Assembly (NCBI GenBank): GCA_031002005.1
Contig: CM061921.1
Span: forward strand, 127,440,597 to 127,504,596
Source: Vandiemenella viatica
Taxonomy: Eukaryota > Arthropoda > Insecta > Orthoptera > Morabidae
Direction of reading: 5' to 3'
Length of the DNA: 64,000 nt
How positions within the stretch are numbered: position 1 is the first letter of the stretch; each line of letters starts with the position of its first letter. A program made the translations under genes and the position numbers. Under the pieces are notes generated by a model that saw only the letters and a list, made by a program, of their open reading frames with translations, was not told the DNA's origin and did no database searches. This document shows, one piece after another, positions 44,780 to 56,439 of the stretch.

Positions 44780-45000
44780 CACCGTGTGTGGTAACGCTCT
44801 GGCCTCGCGGGTTCGAATCCTCGTCCGGCCATCCAGATTTTGGTTTTCTATGGTTTCTCCAGATCACTCCAGACGAATGGCAGGACGGTTCTATGAAAAA
44901 GTAATGACCAAATTTCTTCCTATTCCTTGCCTCCAGTATTTCTCCGACTGTAATGAACTCGATGCCCATGAAGCGTAAGGCCAGAAGAGTAAAAAAATAC
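44780..45000 (+). mobile_element. tRNA-derived SINE, copy 6 (internally deleted)
   Basis: The head goes from GGTAACGCTCTGGCCTCG directly to CGGGTTCGAATCCTCG, lacking the 14-base ATTCGGGAGGACGG link, and the body reads TTCTATGGTTTCTCCAGATC. The tail is short. No clear target duplication. Confidence 0.82.
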
Positions 45001-45019
45001 TTGTTCCATATATTGTGAG

Positions 45020-45330
45020 ATAACAACTACAGAACTAATGAATATAAAATGATGTATAAAAAATAATATGTTGACGGCTACAGCATAAGAATATAAGTTA
45101 TTAAGTAGGCTTGCTATAAGCAGGATTTTTATATGATGGATAGAGCTGACATTAGCAAAGGGAATGGTATTCATTATTATAGTGAAAAAGAGAGGTGAGT
45201 TGATACTAAGACGGAAAAAAATGTATTAATCTAATGCTTAAAGAAGTGCACAGAAGTATAATACATGCAGTGTTTGAAATAAATGTTTAAATATTGAAAA
45301 AAGTGATGTGATTGTTTTCAAAGAATCACT
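45020..45330 (+). repeat. LINE 3' tract shared with 58455-58760
   Basis: AGAACTAATGAATA...AAATGATGTA, GGCTACAGCA, GGTATTCATT and GAGTTGATAC recur in the same order after the L2-like LINE at 58.4-58.7 kb. It is therefore likely the 3' untranslated end of another copy of that LINE, 5' truncated. Confidence 0.6.
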
Positions 45331-45339
45331 TATTTTGTA

Positions 45340-46097
45340 ACATACGGCACTTAGCAGCAACAAACTGTCCAGAAATAACAGATATTTGAATGATTAGTGT
45401 TATCTAAAAGTAAATTAACGAGTAGAAAATTTTCTCATATTTGTTATTTGATTTTAGGCTACAAAGTTCACAGAATTAAAGTAATAATTTAGCTGAGGTA
45501 GAACACTGAAATAATCAATAAGCCATTATAATGTAATGTTAAACACCGCTAGCAAATTGTAGAGTAATAATTGTGTTTATAAATGATAAATTACGCGAGT
45601 GGAAGGTCGTAAATAGATTGTTTGTATATTCATGTTCTGATGCAGAAAACAGAAAACCCAATCTATTAAATTTTTACAGGTTTTTAAAAAGGATTTTTCT
45701 CTATTATTTAGTGTTCACGTCTGTTCATATCATCGTTGAACCTACTGTAATTAGCAAGTGAATTTCATTTGGTGCATTGTATTTACCTCATATTTTTTTA
45801 TGTCACTGACTGTTTGACCATACTAAAATATCTTGTAATTTTCATATATATGTCGCAGTTAAATTGGTATTTCGTTTGTCAAAATAGCAAGTAATGTTGA
45901 TAACGGAGTTCAATGATATCACTGTCTATAATTCTGGTGCAGTTGATGGGACGTGTATGTTGGAATAGTTTGAAAATATAAAAGTTTTGTCTGATCGAGC
46001 TGCAGTAACCGATGAAAGAATTCAGAAAACGCAACCAGAAAACAGTGAAATGTTGCGATGTTGTTGCAGGCCATGTTTCCACAGTTGCTTAATTAAT
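45340..46097. other. No recognised feature
   Basis: AT-rich, short frames only. Confidence 0.5.
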
Positions 46098-46430
46098 TAC
46101 TAGTTGAATGAACACGCCAATGCAACTGTTTAATTTATTTATTGCTGCGTCGTACGCGTTTCACCTCTCATCGAGGCATCATCAGCGACGAATTATTTAC
46201 ATTTGTTAATATGGTATACAGCTGCGCATCTCCGTTTCGTTATACAAAGCTTGGCTTGCCAATACAGTAGTGTAAATACGATACAGGCAAACCAAGCTTT
46301 GTATAAAGAAACGGAGATGCGCAGTTGCATAGCATATTAACAAATGTAAATAATTCGTCGCTGATGATGCCTCGATGAGACGCAATAAATAGATTAAACA
46401 GTTACATTGGCATGTTCATTCAACTAGTAA
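46098..46430. mobile_element. Large hairpin with hammerhead-like motif
   Basis: Arms of about 150-160 bp (46098-46258 and 46275-46430), with scattered mismatches and a small deletion, start TTACTAGTTGAATGAACA and include GCGCATCTCCGTTTC. The left arm, read on the minus strand (46185-46159), has CTGATGA, U, GCCTC, five bases, GAGGT and GAAACGCG: a 5-bp stem (one G-U) between the two hammerhead boxes. The right arm has CTGATGATGCCTCGATGAGA but has lost GGTGAAA. It is likely a tail-to-tail pair of Penelope-like termini. Confidence 0.8.
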
Positions 46431-48152
46431 AGTGAAATTTTGTTCGTGTTTATACAACACTGTTCTGAGAATCCGAGTGGGCAAATTATGCAGTTACAAG
46501 AAGAGACAAGAAAACCACGGGAATAAGTTACAGAAAATCTGAAAAAGTAAATAATGCAACCACAAGAAAAATCTGAAGAAGATATATGTAAATATATTTT
46601 ACACATAAGTAAAAAAAAAAAAAAAAACCAGAGAGAATCAGAGTAACAAGAAAAAATTGCCAAGCAGTTACAAGAAAGATTATAGCAGGCATTAAGCGAA
46701 TTGAGAAGATCACAAGAGGAGAATCTGAGTAGCCAAGAAATATTTTCCAAGCGTTCACAAGAAGAGAAAAAAACAGGAGGAATAACTTGGTGCGGTAAAG
46801 CAGAAAGTTATGTCATTCAAAAAAGAAGGTGCTCACAAGAATGCCGTGTGTGGTTATGTAGCAGAGCGAGAATGTAAAATTAAAAAGACGGCGGATGATA
46901 GTATCGATAGTGTAAAATTGAACCTGGACAATAAAACTATCAAACAGAAGGAGTAGCAGCGATTTAAAGGGTTAAATTGAGAACATTAGGGACCAGAGTT
47001 CCAAACAAGTAAACGAAGTGATGGAAAAAATGGGAAAAAATAAAACAAGAAGCCAACAAAGTTTAAAATGAAGAAAGGACAAAAAGTAGCAGGTTAAGTG
47101 AGAGGGAAAGGATATCAGAACATTGGGAAATAATACATAAGAGAAACCAGAAGAGATTAGAAATTGGATGCGATTGTAATAATGGAAAATCAGCTCAAGT
47201 TGCCAGAAATGAAATCTTCACCTGGCAGAGAAATTCAGCCATTTTTATATTATAAAACGAATTACCGCAAAAAAAAGTGAAAATGACCTAGACCAAGATT
47301 TCGGGAATCACCCAAATCAATGGAGGAGAGAAGTGATCGTAGAAATTGCGACAGTCACCATCGAATAAAGAAGAAAAGGTGATTATCAAGCGATATGAAC
47401 CAAAGAAATGAATAATCAATGTGAAATAACTAAAGGTACTAATTTAACTGACAACATGGTCTGAAGGGTGGCAGTATTAAGAATAATTCTCAACATTCAA
47501 TTGTCTGACGAGGACAGGTCTAAAAGCAGAATGAAATGTGGATTGGAATTTTTCCACGAAGGAAAAAATGTGATGAAGCGTAAAAAAGATAAAATGTTGT
47601 AGTGTAGGAAAGGAAGTGCTAAGTAAAAACGAGCAACTCAAATGGTAGAAATATTTGAAGTCAGGCGAAGATAAAGAAGAGTGAAGTGGTGTACAAGCAT
47701 AAATGGTAGCAGATAAACCATTTATATCAAAAGAAAATTTGTTAGAAGCTGAGTGATGAAAAAGAAAGAAGAGGCAAAAAGAGAGGGCAGAGAGTAGCAG
47801 TAATTATGAAGAAGAGGTGTAATTTAGCAGTTACAATGAAATTGGAGAAAAGATGGCAACAGGGACAGACTACTCAAATGAGGTAAAGATATTACGAAGA
47901 ATTGACGAAAATGAGATAGAAGAGACAGTGAAATGAGGAAAAATGTAATCATGAAAGAGATGAAAATGAGCTAAGAAAAAAATGGAAAGTCGTATCGAGA
48001 GTGTTAACTGACTAAATTCGGCATAGGTAAGACGAACGTAAGATTATACAAATGAAATTTAGAAATTAACAAATTTTATATATGATAGGTATTTTTGGAG
48101 TTTTGGGAAAGTCTCCTCCAAACACTAAGTTGATAGTCTATTTAGTATTCAA
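46431..48152. other. Purine-rich decayed tract
   Basis: The plus strand is strongly A/G-biased over 1.6 kb with no long frame. Short helical, charged peptides (VMEKMGKNKTRSQQS near 47015-47065) suggest remains of a coiled-coil-rich gene or gag. I cannot assign it. Confidence 0.35.
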
Positions 48153-48175
48153 AAATAATAATAATAATAATAATC
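48153..48175. repeat. (AAT)n microsatellite
   Basis: Seven perfect trinucleotide units AAT/ATA. Confidence 0.9.
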
Positions 48176-48502
48176 AGATTTGAGTAGCTGAATACAGTAT
48201 ATCTTAAACTGTATATTCAATGCGATACAGTAATGAACAATTAGTACATTTCATTGCAACATGGAATATTTCTTCGGAATCAGAACGAAGTCAAAAGTTT
48301 ATTCTACGAAAATTTAAAAAAAAAATCATGAACACTGAATTGGATGTAGAGTAATATGTAATTTAGATTTTTTATCCAAGTTCACAAGTTATTTTTAACA
48401 TTTCGTATTGTTGAAATCATCTTTGAAAAAAATTACTTAACTGCTCTGCAGTAGGGGGCATATGTGAGGTAATTGCCTTAGAATGCAGACCCTCTTTCTA
48501 AC

Positions 48503-48809
48503 GTGCATTATATTTGTCTTACAGGAGCAACCGTACCACGTGTCATGGAGGCCATTCCGAAAGCAATCAGAGAATCGAACTGTCGTCAGTTAAGAGTAGC
48601 TGCGCACGTCGGTACTAATGACTCGTGTCGTGTTTCTGTTGCAGATATAGTGAAATCTATGGAAAAATTGGGCAAGAAGTCGTATGAAGCCGCGCGGGAT
48701 AATTCGGTATCGTTGCAGTTCTCCATTTGTAGTGTCGTGCCACGCATCGATTGTGGGGAGGTGGTATGGTGGAAGATTTTTAATTTGAATCGTAGTTTGC
48801 AGGAGCTGT
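48503..48809 (+). pseudogene. SGNH-esterase-like ORF1 fragment of an L2/CR1-type LINE
   Basis: The open frame reads LTGATVPRVMEAIPKAIRES, then LRVAAHVGTNDSCRVSVAD, SVSLQFSICSVVPRIDC and IFNLNRSLQELC. The V-x-x-HVGTND block and the LNR-x-L-x-ELC helix are hallmarks of SGNH-type esterase domains in ORF1 of some CR1/L2-group LINEs. Coding ends abruptly at a T run (48810), the expected tail of the minus-strand I-like element no. 2. The N-terminal part is lost. A same-strand endonuclease/RT pair begins at 55384, making this the probable ORF1 of that LINE. Confidence 0.7.
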
Positions 48810-49409
48810 GTTTTTTTTTTATGGCATTTGGATATTCTCCTTACAGCCAGCCTCATATCATTATAATACTTGTATCAGTAAATACATGTATCAATAGCAG
48901 CATAAGACTGAAATAGGAATACAACTGTTTTTACCATTGATTACACATCCAAAGCCAGCGCCAAACTGTAATATGATATGATATACAATATAACAATACA
49001 ATTACATATACAATATATAAAAGCAATTCAATCCCATTATACATAATTTGACCACACAAAGATAGAGCATTCATGCTTCAACACTGGGTACCACTGCACA
49101 GACACACCGCAGCCATGCCGCAACATAGTATAATATGCAACACAACAATGGAATCACACACACAGTATACACAATACAATTAGAGTATAATGTTTACAGT
49201 CTGTTTACACAAACATGCGACACTCACTTTTCAACACAGAGCGTCACTTTTCAAAACAGAGCGTCACTCCAGTCATACCGCATCTAGACCACAATACAAT
49301 ATACGTACAATATAACAACACAATCACATTCACTCTGTACAAAATTCGATTAAATAATAATATATACAATGTGATTGCCCCCCAGAATTACAGGATCAAA
49401 ACAATAACA

Positions 49410-50403
49410 TTAAATCTTGATGTTGTTCTCTTCCAGGAACCTCGTTATTGTTTTGTAGATGGTAACATCTTCCAGAGCCAGGAGGTGGGTAACGTTTATT
49501 GGTAATTGTATTCCTAATCCCACAAGTTCTTGTATAAGCTGTGTGCTCTCCCGCCATTTTTCCTTGCAGGCAAATAGGAGGTGGTTGGGTTCGCATATGC
49601 TGCTTCCATGTGTACAGGTTGGAGTGTTCAGTGAATTAATGCGGTGTAAGTGTTTTGGGAAGAAGCCATGATTGAATTTTAGTCTGCTAATGGTGACAAT
49701 TGTTTTCCTTGGTACGTAATTCGTTTGATGCCACTGCGATTTAGGGATTGTTGGATGTATGGTGCCGTAATGTTTTCCTTTTGTTTTTATTGTTTCTTCC
49801 CACGATGTTTCCCACAGTTGTTTTGCCTTGGCGCGCAGGGTGGACAGGAGATCAGTCGTCTTGATATATGGGTATGTTGTACCGTCGGAGGCTGCCGACT
49901 TAGCCAACTGATCCGCTCTTTCGTTGCCGTAAATTCCCGTGTGCGCTTTTATCCAGATAAAGATGGTCCGTTTTCCTATTTCTTCTAGTTCCCTGACACT
50001 TTCCAGGATCTGGTACGTTAAGGGGCATCTCCACGCATTATTATTAAGATGATGTAGAGATTCGAGGACACTTCGAGAGTCAGATAGTATGATCACTGTC
50101 TTGGAGCTGGTGCTCTTGGCATATTCTAATCCCTTGAGTATGGCAACCATTTCGGCGGTATATATCGTTGCTTCGCTGTGGAGTTTATACATCGATTCGA
50201 CTCGTGCGTGCATATCCACGAAGGCACAGCCTACCGCTGCCGATCTTTGAACCATCGGTGTAAATGTGTACACTATTTTCGTATTGCGCAAGAGTTTCCA
50301 ATAAAAGGCTTGTGTTCCGTGCTGTATTTTCTGTGAATGGTATGTCCAAGTTCATCTCCATTTTGATTACAGTTGATTTGTATGAGCCTTCGAAGCAAGG
50401 CAT
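49410..50403 (-). pseudogene. RNase H domain and C-terminal tail of I-like no. 2
   Basis: Frame 50403-50185 supplies VHIYTDGSKIG (first Asp intact). A frameshift near 50240 leads to 50291-49410 with TAEMVAILKGLEY (Glu), IILSDSRSVLES (Asp), WIKAHTGIYGNERADQLAK (His and Asp) and a tail with LKFNHGFFPKHLHRI and CTHGSSICEPNHLLFAC, a Cys/His cluster. All four catalytic acidic residues survive, although in two frames. It ends at TAA near 49410. Confidence 0.87.
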
Positions 50404-50478
50404 TTTCTTGAGGAAATGATTATAGGTTGGTATTGAACTAAGTCGATGTATGTTGTAGCGAGCAGTGGTATTTTTTTC

Positions 50479-52208
50479 CTACGCCAGTAACTGTCCACAG
50501 TGGTTCTGTGCGCCAGTGTCTCTAATGCATCTATTAAGGGATTGTTTCGGAACTGCATAATCTTTGAGATGAATTTCCCACATAGAGTAGTATCGTCGGA
50601 TGTTCAGTGGAGGTTCCATGGCTTCTACCAAGAGTGCGTTTGTGGGTGTAGAGCGCATTGCGCCGAAACATATGCGCAGTGCTTTGTATTGAACCTTATC
50701 TATTTTGTTGAGCAGAGTTTCAGCTGCAGAGCTATAACAGAGGCACCCATAGTCAATTATCGGACGCACCAAAGCTCTGTAGAGGAGTAAGAGTACTTTC
50801 GGGTCAGCTCCCCACCAGCAGCCACTTGTTGCACGCAGCAGATTGATAGCCTTCTCACATTTGTCTATCACGTATGTTATATGTGGACCCCAGCTAAGTT
50901 TGGAGTCTATTTGCATGCCCAGGTATTTGATTACCTTTTTGTTTGGAAATAGGTACGGCCCAAGTCGTACAGATTCCATTTGTTGTAATCGGTGTCTCGT
51001 GTATATTACGACTGCTGATTTTTCTGGTGCAATCTGCATCCCATTATCTTGCAACCATTTGTTTAATCTTTCCATCGCTGTACTAAGCAATTTTATGCAT
51101 TCCGTCAGCGTTTCGCCTTCTGCGTATATGCATATGTCATCTGCATATTGTAGTATGTACACTCCCCTGGGTAGTATTTTGGCCAGGTCATACGTGTATA
51201 TATTGAAGAGGATGGGTGATAGAATCGATCCTTGCGGCAGACCCTGGCTCGTGTGTCGCGGTCCTATCGTAACTCCTTTGCGGTTTTATGATCAGTATTC
51301 TGTTCTGCAGAATTGATATTAGGTTGTGTGTAAACGTTGCGGAGAAGCCAATGTTCTGCATCTTCCCCGCCAGTAGCTCGAGGCTGACATTGTCATAGGC
51401 GCTTTGATGTCAGTATAGAGGACTATGAGATATCGGTTTCTACTTAGGCTGGATTGGATGTCCGTGACAAGTCTTACTAGGAGGTCATTGGTGCCTCTAC
51501 CGCGTCTGTACGCCAATAGGTGGTCTGGGAGAAGATCATTGTGTTCGGCAAACCATTCGATAATATTCTTCACCATCCTCTCCAGTTGTTTATATGGCCA
51601 TGACAGTAGTGCTATTGGCCTGTAAGCTGTGGCTGTTGACGGGTTTTTTCCCGGCTTCAGGATCGGGATGATTCTCGAAGTTTTTAATCCTGCAATCTGT
51701 TGTCTTTTATTCCAGACATTGTTTAGGAACTTTTAGGAGCAATATTTTCCCTCGTGATGGTAGGTGTCCGATCATTCCGTAGTGGACGTTGAACATTCCT
51801 GGTGCCGTGCTATTCGAATTCTTGGACGCTTTTTTCAAATTCTTCCATGTTAAAAGGTCTTGACATGGGGTCGCTAGCTTCATCTTTAGGTGGAGAGTTG
51901 CAGATTGGGTAGGTGGAAGGAGGTGCTAATGTTGTTAGTATTTTTTCCAGCATTTCCGTGCATATGTTCGACGTCGGGTGCACTGTTTCAGTTGATCGTT
52001 TGTAGTTTTTGACTTTTGTCCATATGGTGGTAATTGGGGTGTTCCTATTGATTGATGCGCAGAAATTTTTCCAGCCTTCCCTCTTCATCTGTTTCAATGT
52101 TCTTTTTGTACGAGCTTGTGCTTGTTTAACTCTACGAAATTTTCCATGTTGCTGCATCTGCGATATTTTTGGAGCGCCTCTCTTGAATAGCCTTCTCGCT
52201 TTCCTCAT
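50479..52208 (-). pseudogene. Reverse transcriptase of I-like no. 2
   Basis: Linker frame 52208-51810 (HPTSNICTEMLEKIL and a helical RTKRTLKQMKREGW segment). 51576-51319 gives LLPDHLLAYRRGRGTNDLL and VLYTDIKAPMTM (motif A, last residues altered by a frame break). Next, in another frame near 51245, comes QGLPQGSILSPILFNIYT. Frame 51162-50479 then has MYILQYADDICIYAEG, an intact YADD, plus AVVIYTRHR, KYLGMQIDSKLSWG and the thumb LVRPIIDYGCLCYSS. It is better preserved than no. 1 but still has about three frameshifts. Confidence 0.87.
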
Positions 52209-53114
52209 TCCACCATGTTGGGTGGTTCCTGGTAGTGTTCATTTCTTTTTCTTTGTTGTGGGGTATGCCTTGTTTGGCCGCATGGTTTATAATCCGGATC
52301 AGGCTGTTATAGTCTTCCTCTGTCACTCCACCATCGTTTAGGTTGTTTAACTGTGTCGCAGCAGTATCAGCGTATACGTTCCAGTTTGCGTTCCTGAAAT
52401 TCCATTTGTGACCTGATGTTGCCTGAGGTTTTTTGCTGGGTTGATTTAGTCTCATGGTGATCAAAATCGGGTAGTGATCCGATCCCAGAGGCTCGTGAAT
52501 CACTCTGTGATCGAGCAATGTTGCAATATTCGAGGAGGCCAATGCAATGTCCACTACTGATTTACGTTCCGTCGGGTTACAGATTCTGTGGCTGTGCCGT
52601 CATTAAGTATTACTAGATTTTCTTCTTCTTTTATCTCTATTATTATTCGGCTAAGATGATTTGTTTTCTCGCTCCCCCAAGCACTGTTGTGCGCATTCAG
52701 AACTCCGGTGATAATATATGGGCTTGGTAGTTTTTGTAATAGACTTAATATTTCAGGTTTTGTTAGAGCTGTGTTGGGCGTCCGATATATCGTCGCTATT
52801 GTCAGCCAGGTATTGTTAACTCTTAAGGAGATGGCGCAGGCTTCAATCGGTAGTCCTGTGGTGTCAAGTTGCACTTTGTTGTACGTTATTCCCTGTCTGA
52901 CGAAGATAGCAGTTCCCCCATATCCGTCATCACAATCATAACGAATGATGATGTAACTTTTAATTCTAATGTTGTCAGTTGGTTTCAGCCATGTTTCGGT
53001 GACTGTGGCAATATCTACGTCGTGCGCTCTTAATGCCTGTTCAGTACTTTCCTTATTAGATCTTAGTGAACGGGCGTTCCATTGTAGCATTGTAATCTGT
53101 CGTCCTTGAGCCAT
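52132..53114 (-). pseudogene. Endonuclease of I-like no. 2
   Basis: Frame 53114-52554 reads MLQWNARSLRSNKEST, VTETWLKPTDNIR, YGGTAIFVRQG and YIITGVLNAHNSAWG. In the last block the usual GDLNAH is GVLNAH, losing the catalytic Asp. The frame breaks near 52555 and continues in 52554-52132 with MDIALASSN and EPLGSDHYPILI, the Ser-Asp-His motif. It is a full-length EEP domain with one frameshift and one key substitution. Confidence 0.86.
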
Positions 53115-53228
53115 AAATTTCCTGGTAGAGGTTTAATTCCAACCAATTACAAGATGTCGCCAACATAGGTTCTGCAGTGAGGCTTTTTTTGTTTGGCAAT
53201 AGCGACCTAGAATTCCATTGCCGTGTTT

Positions 53229-54964
53229 TTATTTGATGTACGATTTTAGTGTCACATAAGGTGTTTTCCATAGTTCATGTAGTTTAGTGCCAATGAGTGT
53301 CGGGTCTATTATGCCACTAGCTTTGGTTTCTTCTAGTATAGAGATAATGAAGATCAAGAGCTTTTCAACCAGTGGGGATGATTTATTGGAGAGTGGGATA
53401 GATTCTGTGCTCTTATTGCCATAGGTTGACTCTAATGGTGTTTGTTGACTTGCAGGTTCATGACGGTTGTTTATTATTGGGCTTGAAGGACCATCGCTTT
53501 GGGTCGAGTTTCCTTTTGGGCGGCTGCGTGGAGCTGTTTGGTGGAAATCATAGCGGCTTCCGACTTCACGTGCTTGAGGGCTGCTACCGTCATAGCCTAC
53601 GATGGAGCTTGGAGGCAAGGTTTGCGGAACGACTTGTTTGGCAGCTATAGGAATAGAAATTTGCTCAAGTGGTTGCTGACCCATTTGTACAAGTTTGGGG
53701 CTGGATGCTGCTATGTTCGCGTATGAACGCGGGTATGTCAATTGTGGCCAGTATTGGGGACTATTGGCTACCAAAGTTTGTTTTCTTTCAGCTAGCTATA
53801 TATATTCTGGACAAGAACGGTCGGTGGACAAGTGGTTTCCTTGACAGTAAATGCAACTTAGTTGGTTTTCTGAGGTGCAATCTTTGAGATTGTGGGGGCC
53901 TGCACATCTGCTGCAACGAGGTTGGCTTTTGCACTGTGATTGACTATGATTATATCTAGTACAACGGTAACACTGTAATACAGGTGGCACATAGGGTTGG
54001 ACTACGCAACGCATACCATATAAGTAAACGTATTGCGGTAATACTTGGGACTGGAAGGTTAGCACACATACAGGTAGGGGGCGGTACTGAGTACCACTAT
54101 CCGATGGGAATCTTCTGACTTTCAGTACGGGGAAGGGAGAAACTATTTCACTAATTATTTCGTCTGTGGACAGTGAGGTGTCAATGTTTCGAATCACTCC
54201 CTGCTTCCTCGTCATGTAGTACGGGATGTACGCCTCTAAGTTGTTGTCTTTAAGTGATTTTAGTTCCACCAAGGAGTTTGCAGAAGCACTAGATTTAGCT
54301 TCAATTCTAATTCTGTTGCGCCTGGTGAAGTTATGTTACTGATTTCTGATCTTAGGTGGTTGTTCTGGCGGAAAAGTATTTTTCCAACAGACATAGGATG
54401 GAGTCTGCGTATGTTGTTGTTAGTGCTTTCGACCATCACATAGTAAGGGCCATTGTCAGTAGGTGAATATCTATTGTCTTGGCTACTTTGATTTAAGGGG
54501 TAGTCAGATTTGTCGTAGTTACTGGATGAGTCCAGGTATGGCTGTGGTATTGACATAGGGCTTAGGTTTCTCACATTCGGGGATATCTTTTCATTAACTA
54601 ATGAATCATTTACATTGATAGGTTGCGGGGCTTTTGCAGTAAGCTCTAGGGTATGTTGACACTGGTCTTTCTGCTTCGCGCGTTTACTCACTGGTGATGA
54701 CTGGTTACTCTTCTAAGGTAAGCGTGATCTTGGACGGGATCGTGATGCCAATTTTTGAGTCTGGCGAGGCTGCTTTTGCTCTGTTAAATCTCCGACCTGG
54801 TCATACTGCATCTCTTTCGCTGCCATATATGGGAGTCGTTTGGCGTATGACGGTTCTTTCACAAGCTGCATCTGGATGCCAAGATTTTTTCCGGTGTCTT
54901 GAAATGTAGGAGGTATCTGAGGATCTTCGATGTCAAAGACAGGATCGAAAGTTGGGTTTTGCAT
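53229..54964 (-). pseudogene. ORF1 (zinc-knuckle protein) of I-like no. 2
   Basis: The start is the ATG at 54964 (MQNPTFDPVFDIEDPQ), which opens the first frame after a 370-base leader. Three frames follow: 54964-54713, 54691-54260 and 54272-53796, then 53774-53229. The third has CYRCTRYNHSQSQC, CSRCAGPHNLKDC and CIYCQGNHLSTDRSC, the same three-knuckle pattern as element no. 1. The C-terminal part is Ser/Pro/Gln-rich and ends with a short helical LVEKLLIFIISILEETK. It binds element RNA in the known family. Confidence 0.85.
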
Positions 54965-55383
54965 CGTTTAGTACGTGTGCAGCGTTCCGGAGACTAAGGT
55001 TCTGGAACAATACGGTGCTGGCTACCGTGTATTAACGTCTTTCTTCGCGTTAGTTCACCACTATAGTTTTAACACTTAAATTAGGCAGTCGATAAATACA
55101 CTAACACACACTGAACCGATTAGTGAAATCCAATCACTTGGTGAACACCACTCGACACTGCTCGCGCGTAAACACGGAAGTGAACCGAACTGTGCGATGG
55201 CTGAGAGTAGACTGCGGAGCTGTGTTGCAGAAACAACTGGTGCTTCGTTGACCTTCGACCGATGATAGCTGCCATCTGGGACGCATTTGACAGGTCGGGC
55301 GTACACTACACACAGAAAATGGCGACCATGGTGGCTGCTAAAATATGGAAACGTCTTGATGTGAATTATTTTTTAGGAACACC

Positions 55384-56359
55384 GTGAGGCCCGAGGATCC
55401 TTCAGTTCATCGAAGAGGATGTTCAGATAACTCATATCTTGGTTCTGGTAGGGATGGTGCAAATAAATTCAATGTTTCAACCCCAAATACTTCACCCATT
55501 TCCCGTCAGAATGCGAATGTGAAAAATGGGAATTTAGACTCCACAAATAATACAAAGCAGTTAAGGGTAATCGTCCTAAATTGTCGGAGTATTAGAGGGA
55601 AAGTAGCCGATTTCCATGCCGCAGTTGCGATTAACGATGTCGATATTATACTAGGAACTGAGAGCTGGTTGACGCCGGAGGTAGAATCTAACGAAGTATT
55701 TGGCCCTCATTTCAACGTTTTTCGGAAAGACAGAGCTGTCTCAATGGTCGGGGGTGTGTTCGTGGCCTTTAACAAAACCGTTAATTGCTTTGTCGTAACC
55801 GAAACTGAAATTTTTTACGAGTTGTTATGGATCAAGGAAAAAATTGGTAAAAATTTAAAGTTCATAATCGGATCAATTTATCGATCTCCGGATTCTGATT
55901 TGGCTAACGCGAAATACTTCAGAGAGTCCCTTAATAAAATTTATAAAAAATGTCAGGGACATATGTTGATCATGGGTGGTGATTTTAACCTACCGTCGGT
56001 TAATTGGGACACATGCACTTTCAGGTTGGGCGGATGAGCTAGGTTAATAACCGAACGTTCTAGAAGTATTTGCAGAAACATCTCTTGAACAGATGGTTCA
56101 AGAGCCAACGCGGTGCGACAAAGATTCCTCGTCCATTTTGGATCTTCTTCTTATAAGCAATCCTGATATTGTAGATACAGGTTGTGTAGAAGACGGTATA
56201 AGTGATCATAAGGTGATTGTGGTAACTTTAAAATCTAGTATGAATTTGAAGCATGACAAAGACAAAATCGTATATTGCTTCGATAAGGCAAACGATGTGG
56301 GTATGGTTGATCACTTGGCGAAATTTTTTTTAAAGGTACACGCTAAATACAAATGTTGA
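55384..56359 (+). pseudogene. Endonuclease of the L2/CR1-like LINE
   Basis: Frame 55384-56037 reads LRVIVLNCRSIRGKVADFHA, IILGTESWLTPEVES, VGGVFVAFNKTV, FIIGSIYRSPDSD and MLIMGGDFNLPSVNWD, all the standard motifs in order. It breaks after the GDFN motif (stop near 56037) and resumes at 56093-56359 with CDKDSSSILDLLLISNP and EDGISDHKVIVVTL, the Ser-Asp-His motif. The initiation codon is uncertain: the frame is open upstream of 55384, where a GTG stands. One frameshift only, so this copy is fairly young. Confidence 0.87.
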
Positions 56360-56439
56360 GGAACTTTGGTTTAATTTAAGAGAAATAATATGGAACGGTT
56401 TAAATCAATTTATTCCTAAGAAGCTTATTAAGGTTAGTA

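Larger units (their letters stand above)
48810..55335 (-). mobile_element. I-clade-like non-LTR retrotransposon no. 2
   Basis: Near full length, minus strand: 5' leader (55335-54965), ORF1 with knuckles (54964-53229), endonuclease (53114-52132), reverse transcriptase (52208-50479), RNase H (50403-49410) and a 3' untranslated region of about 600 bases ending in an A tail (T run 48810-48820). The same architecture as element no. 1 but a different family by sequence. About six frame breaks. No target duplication was found. Confidence 0.82.
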
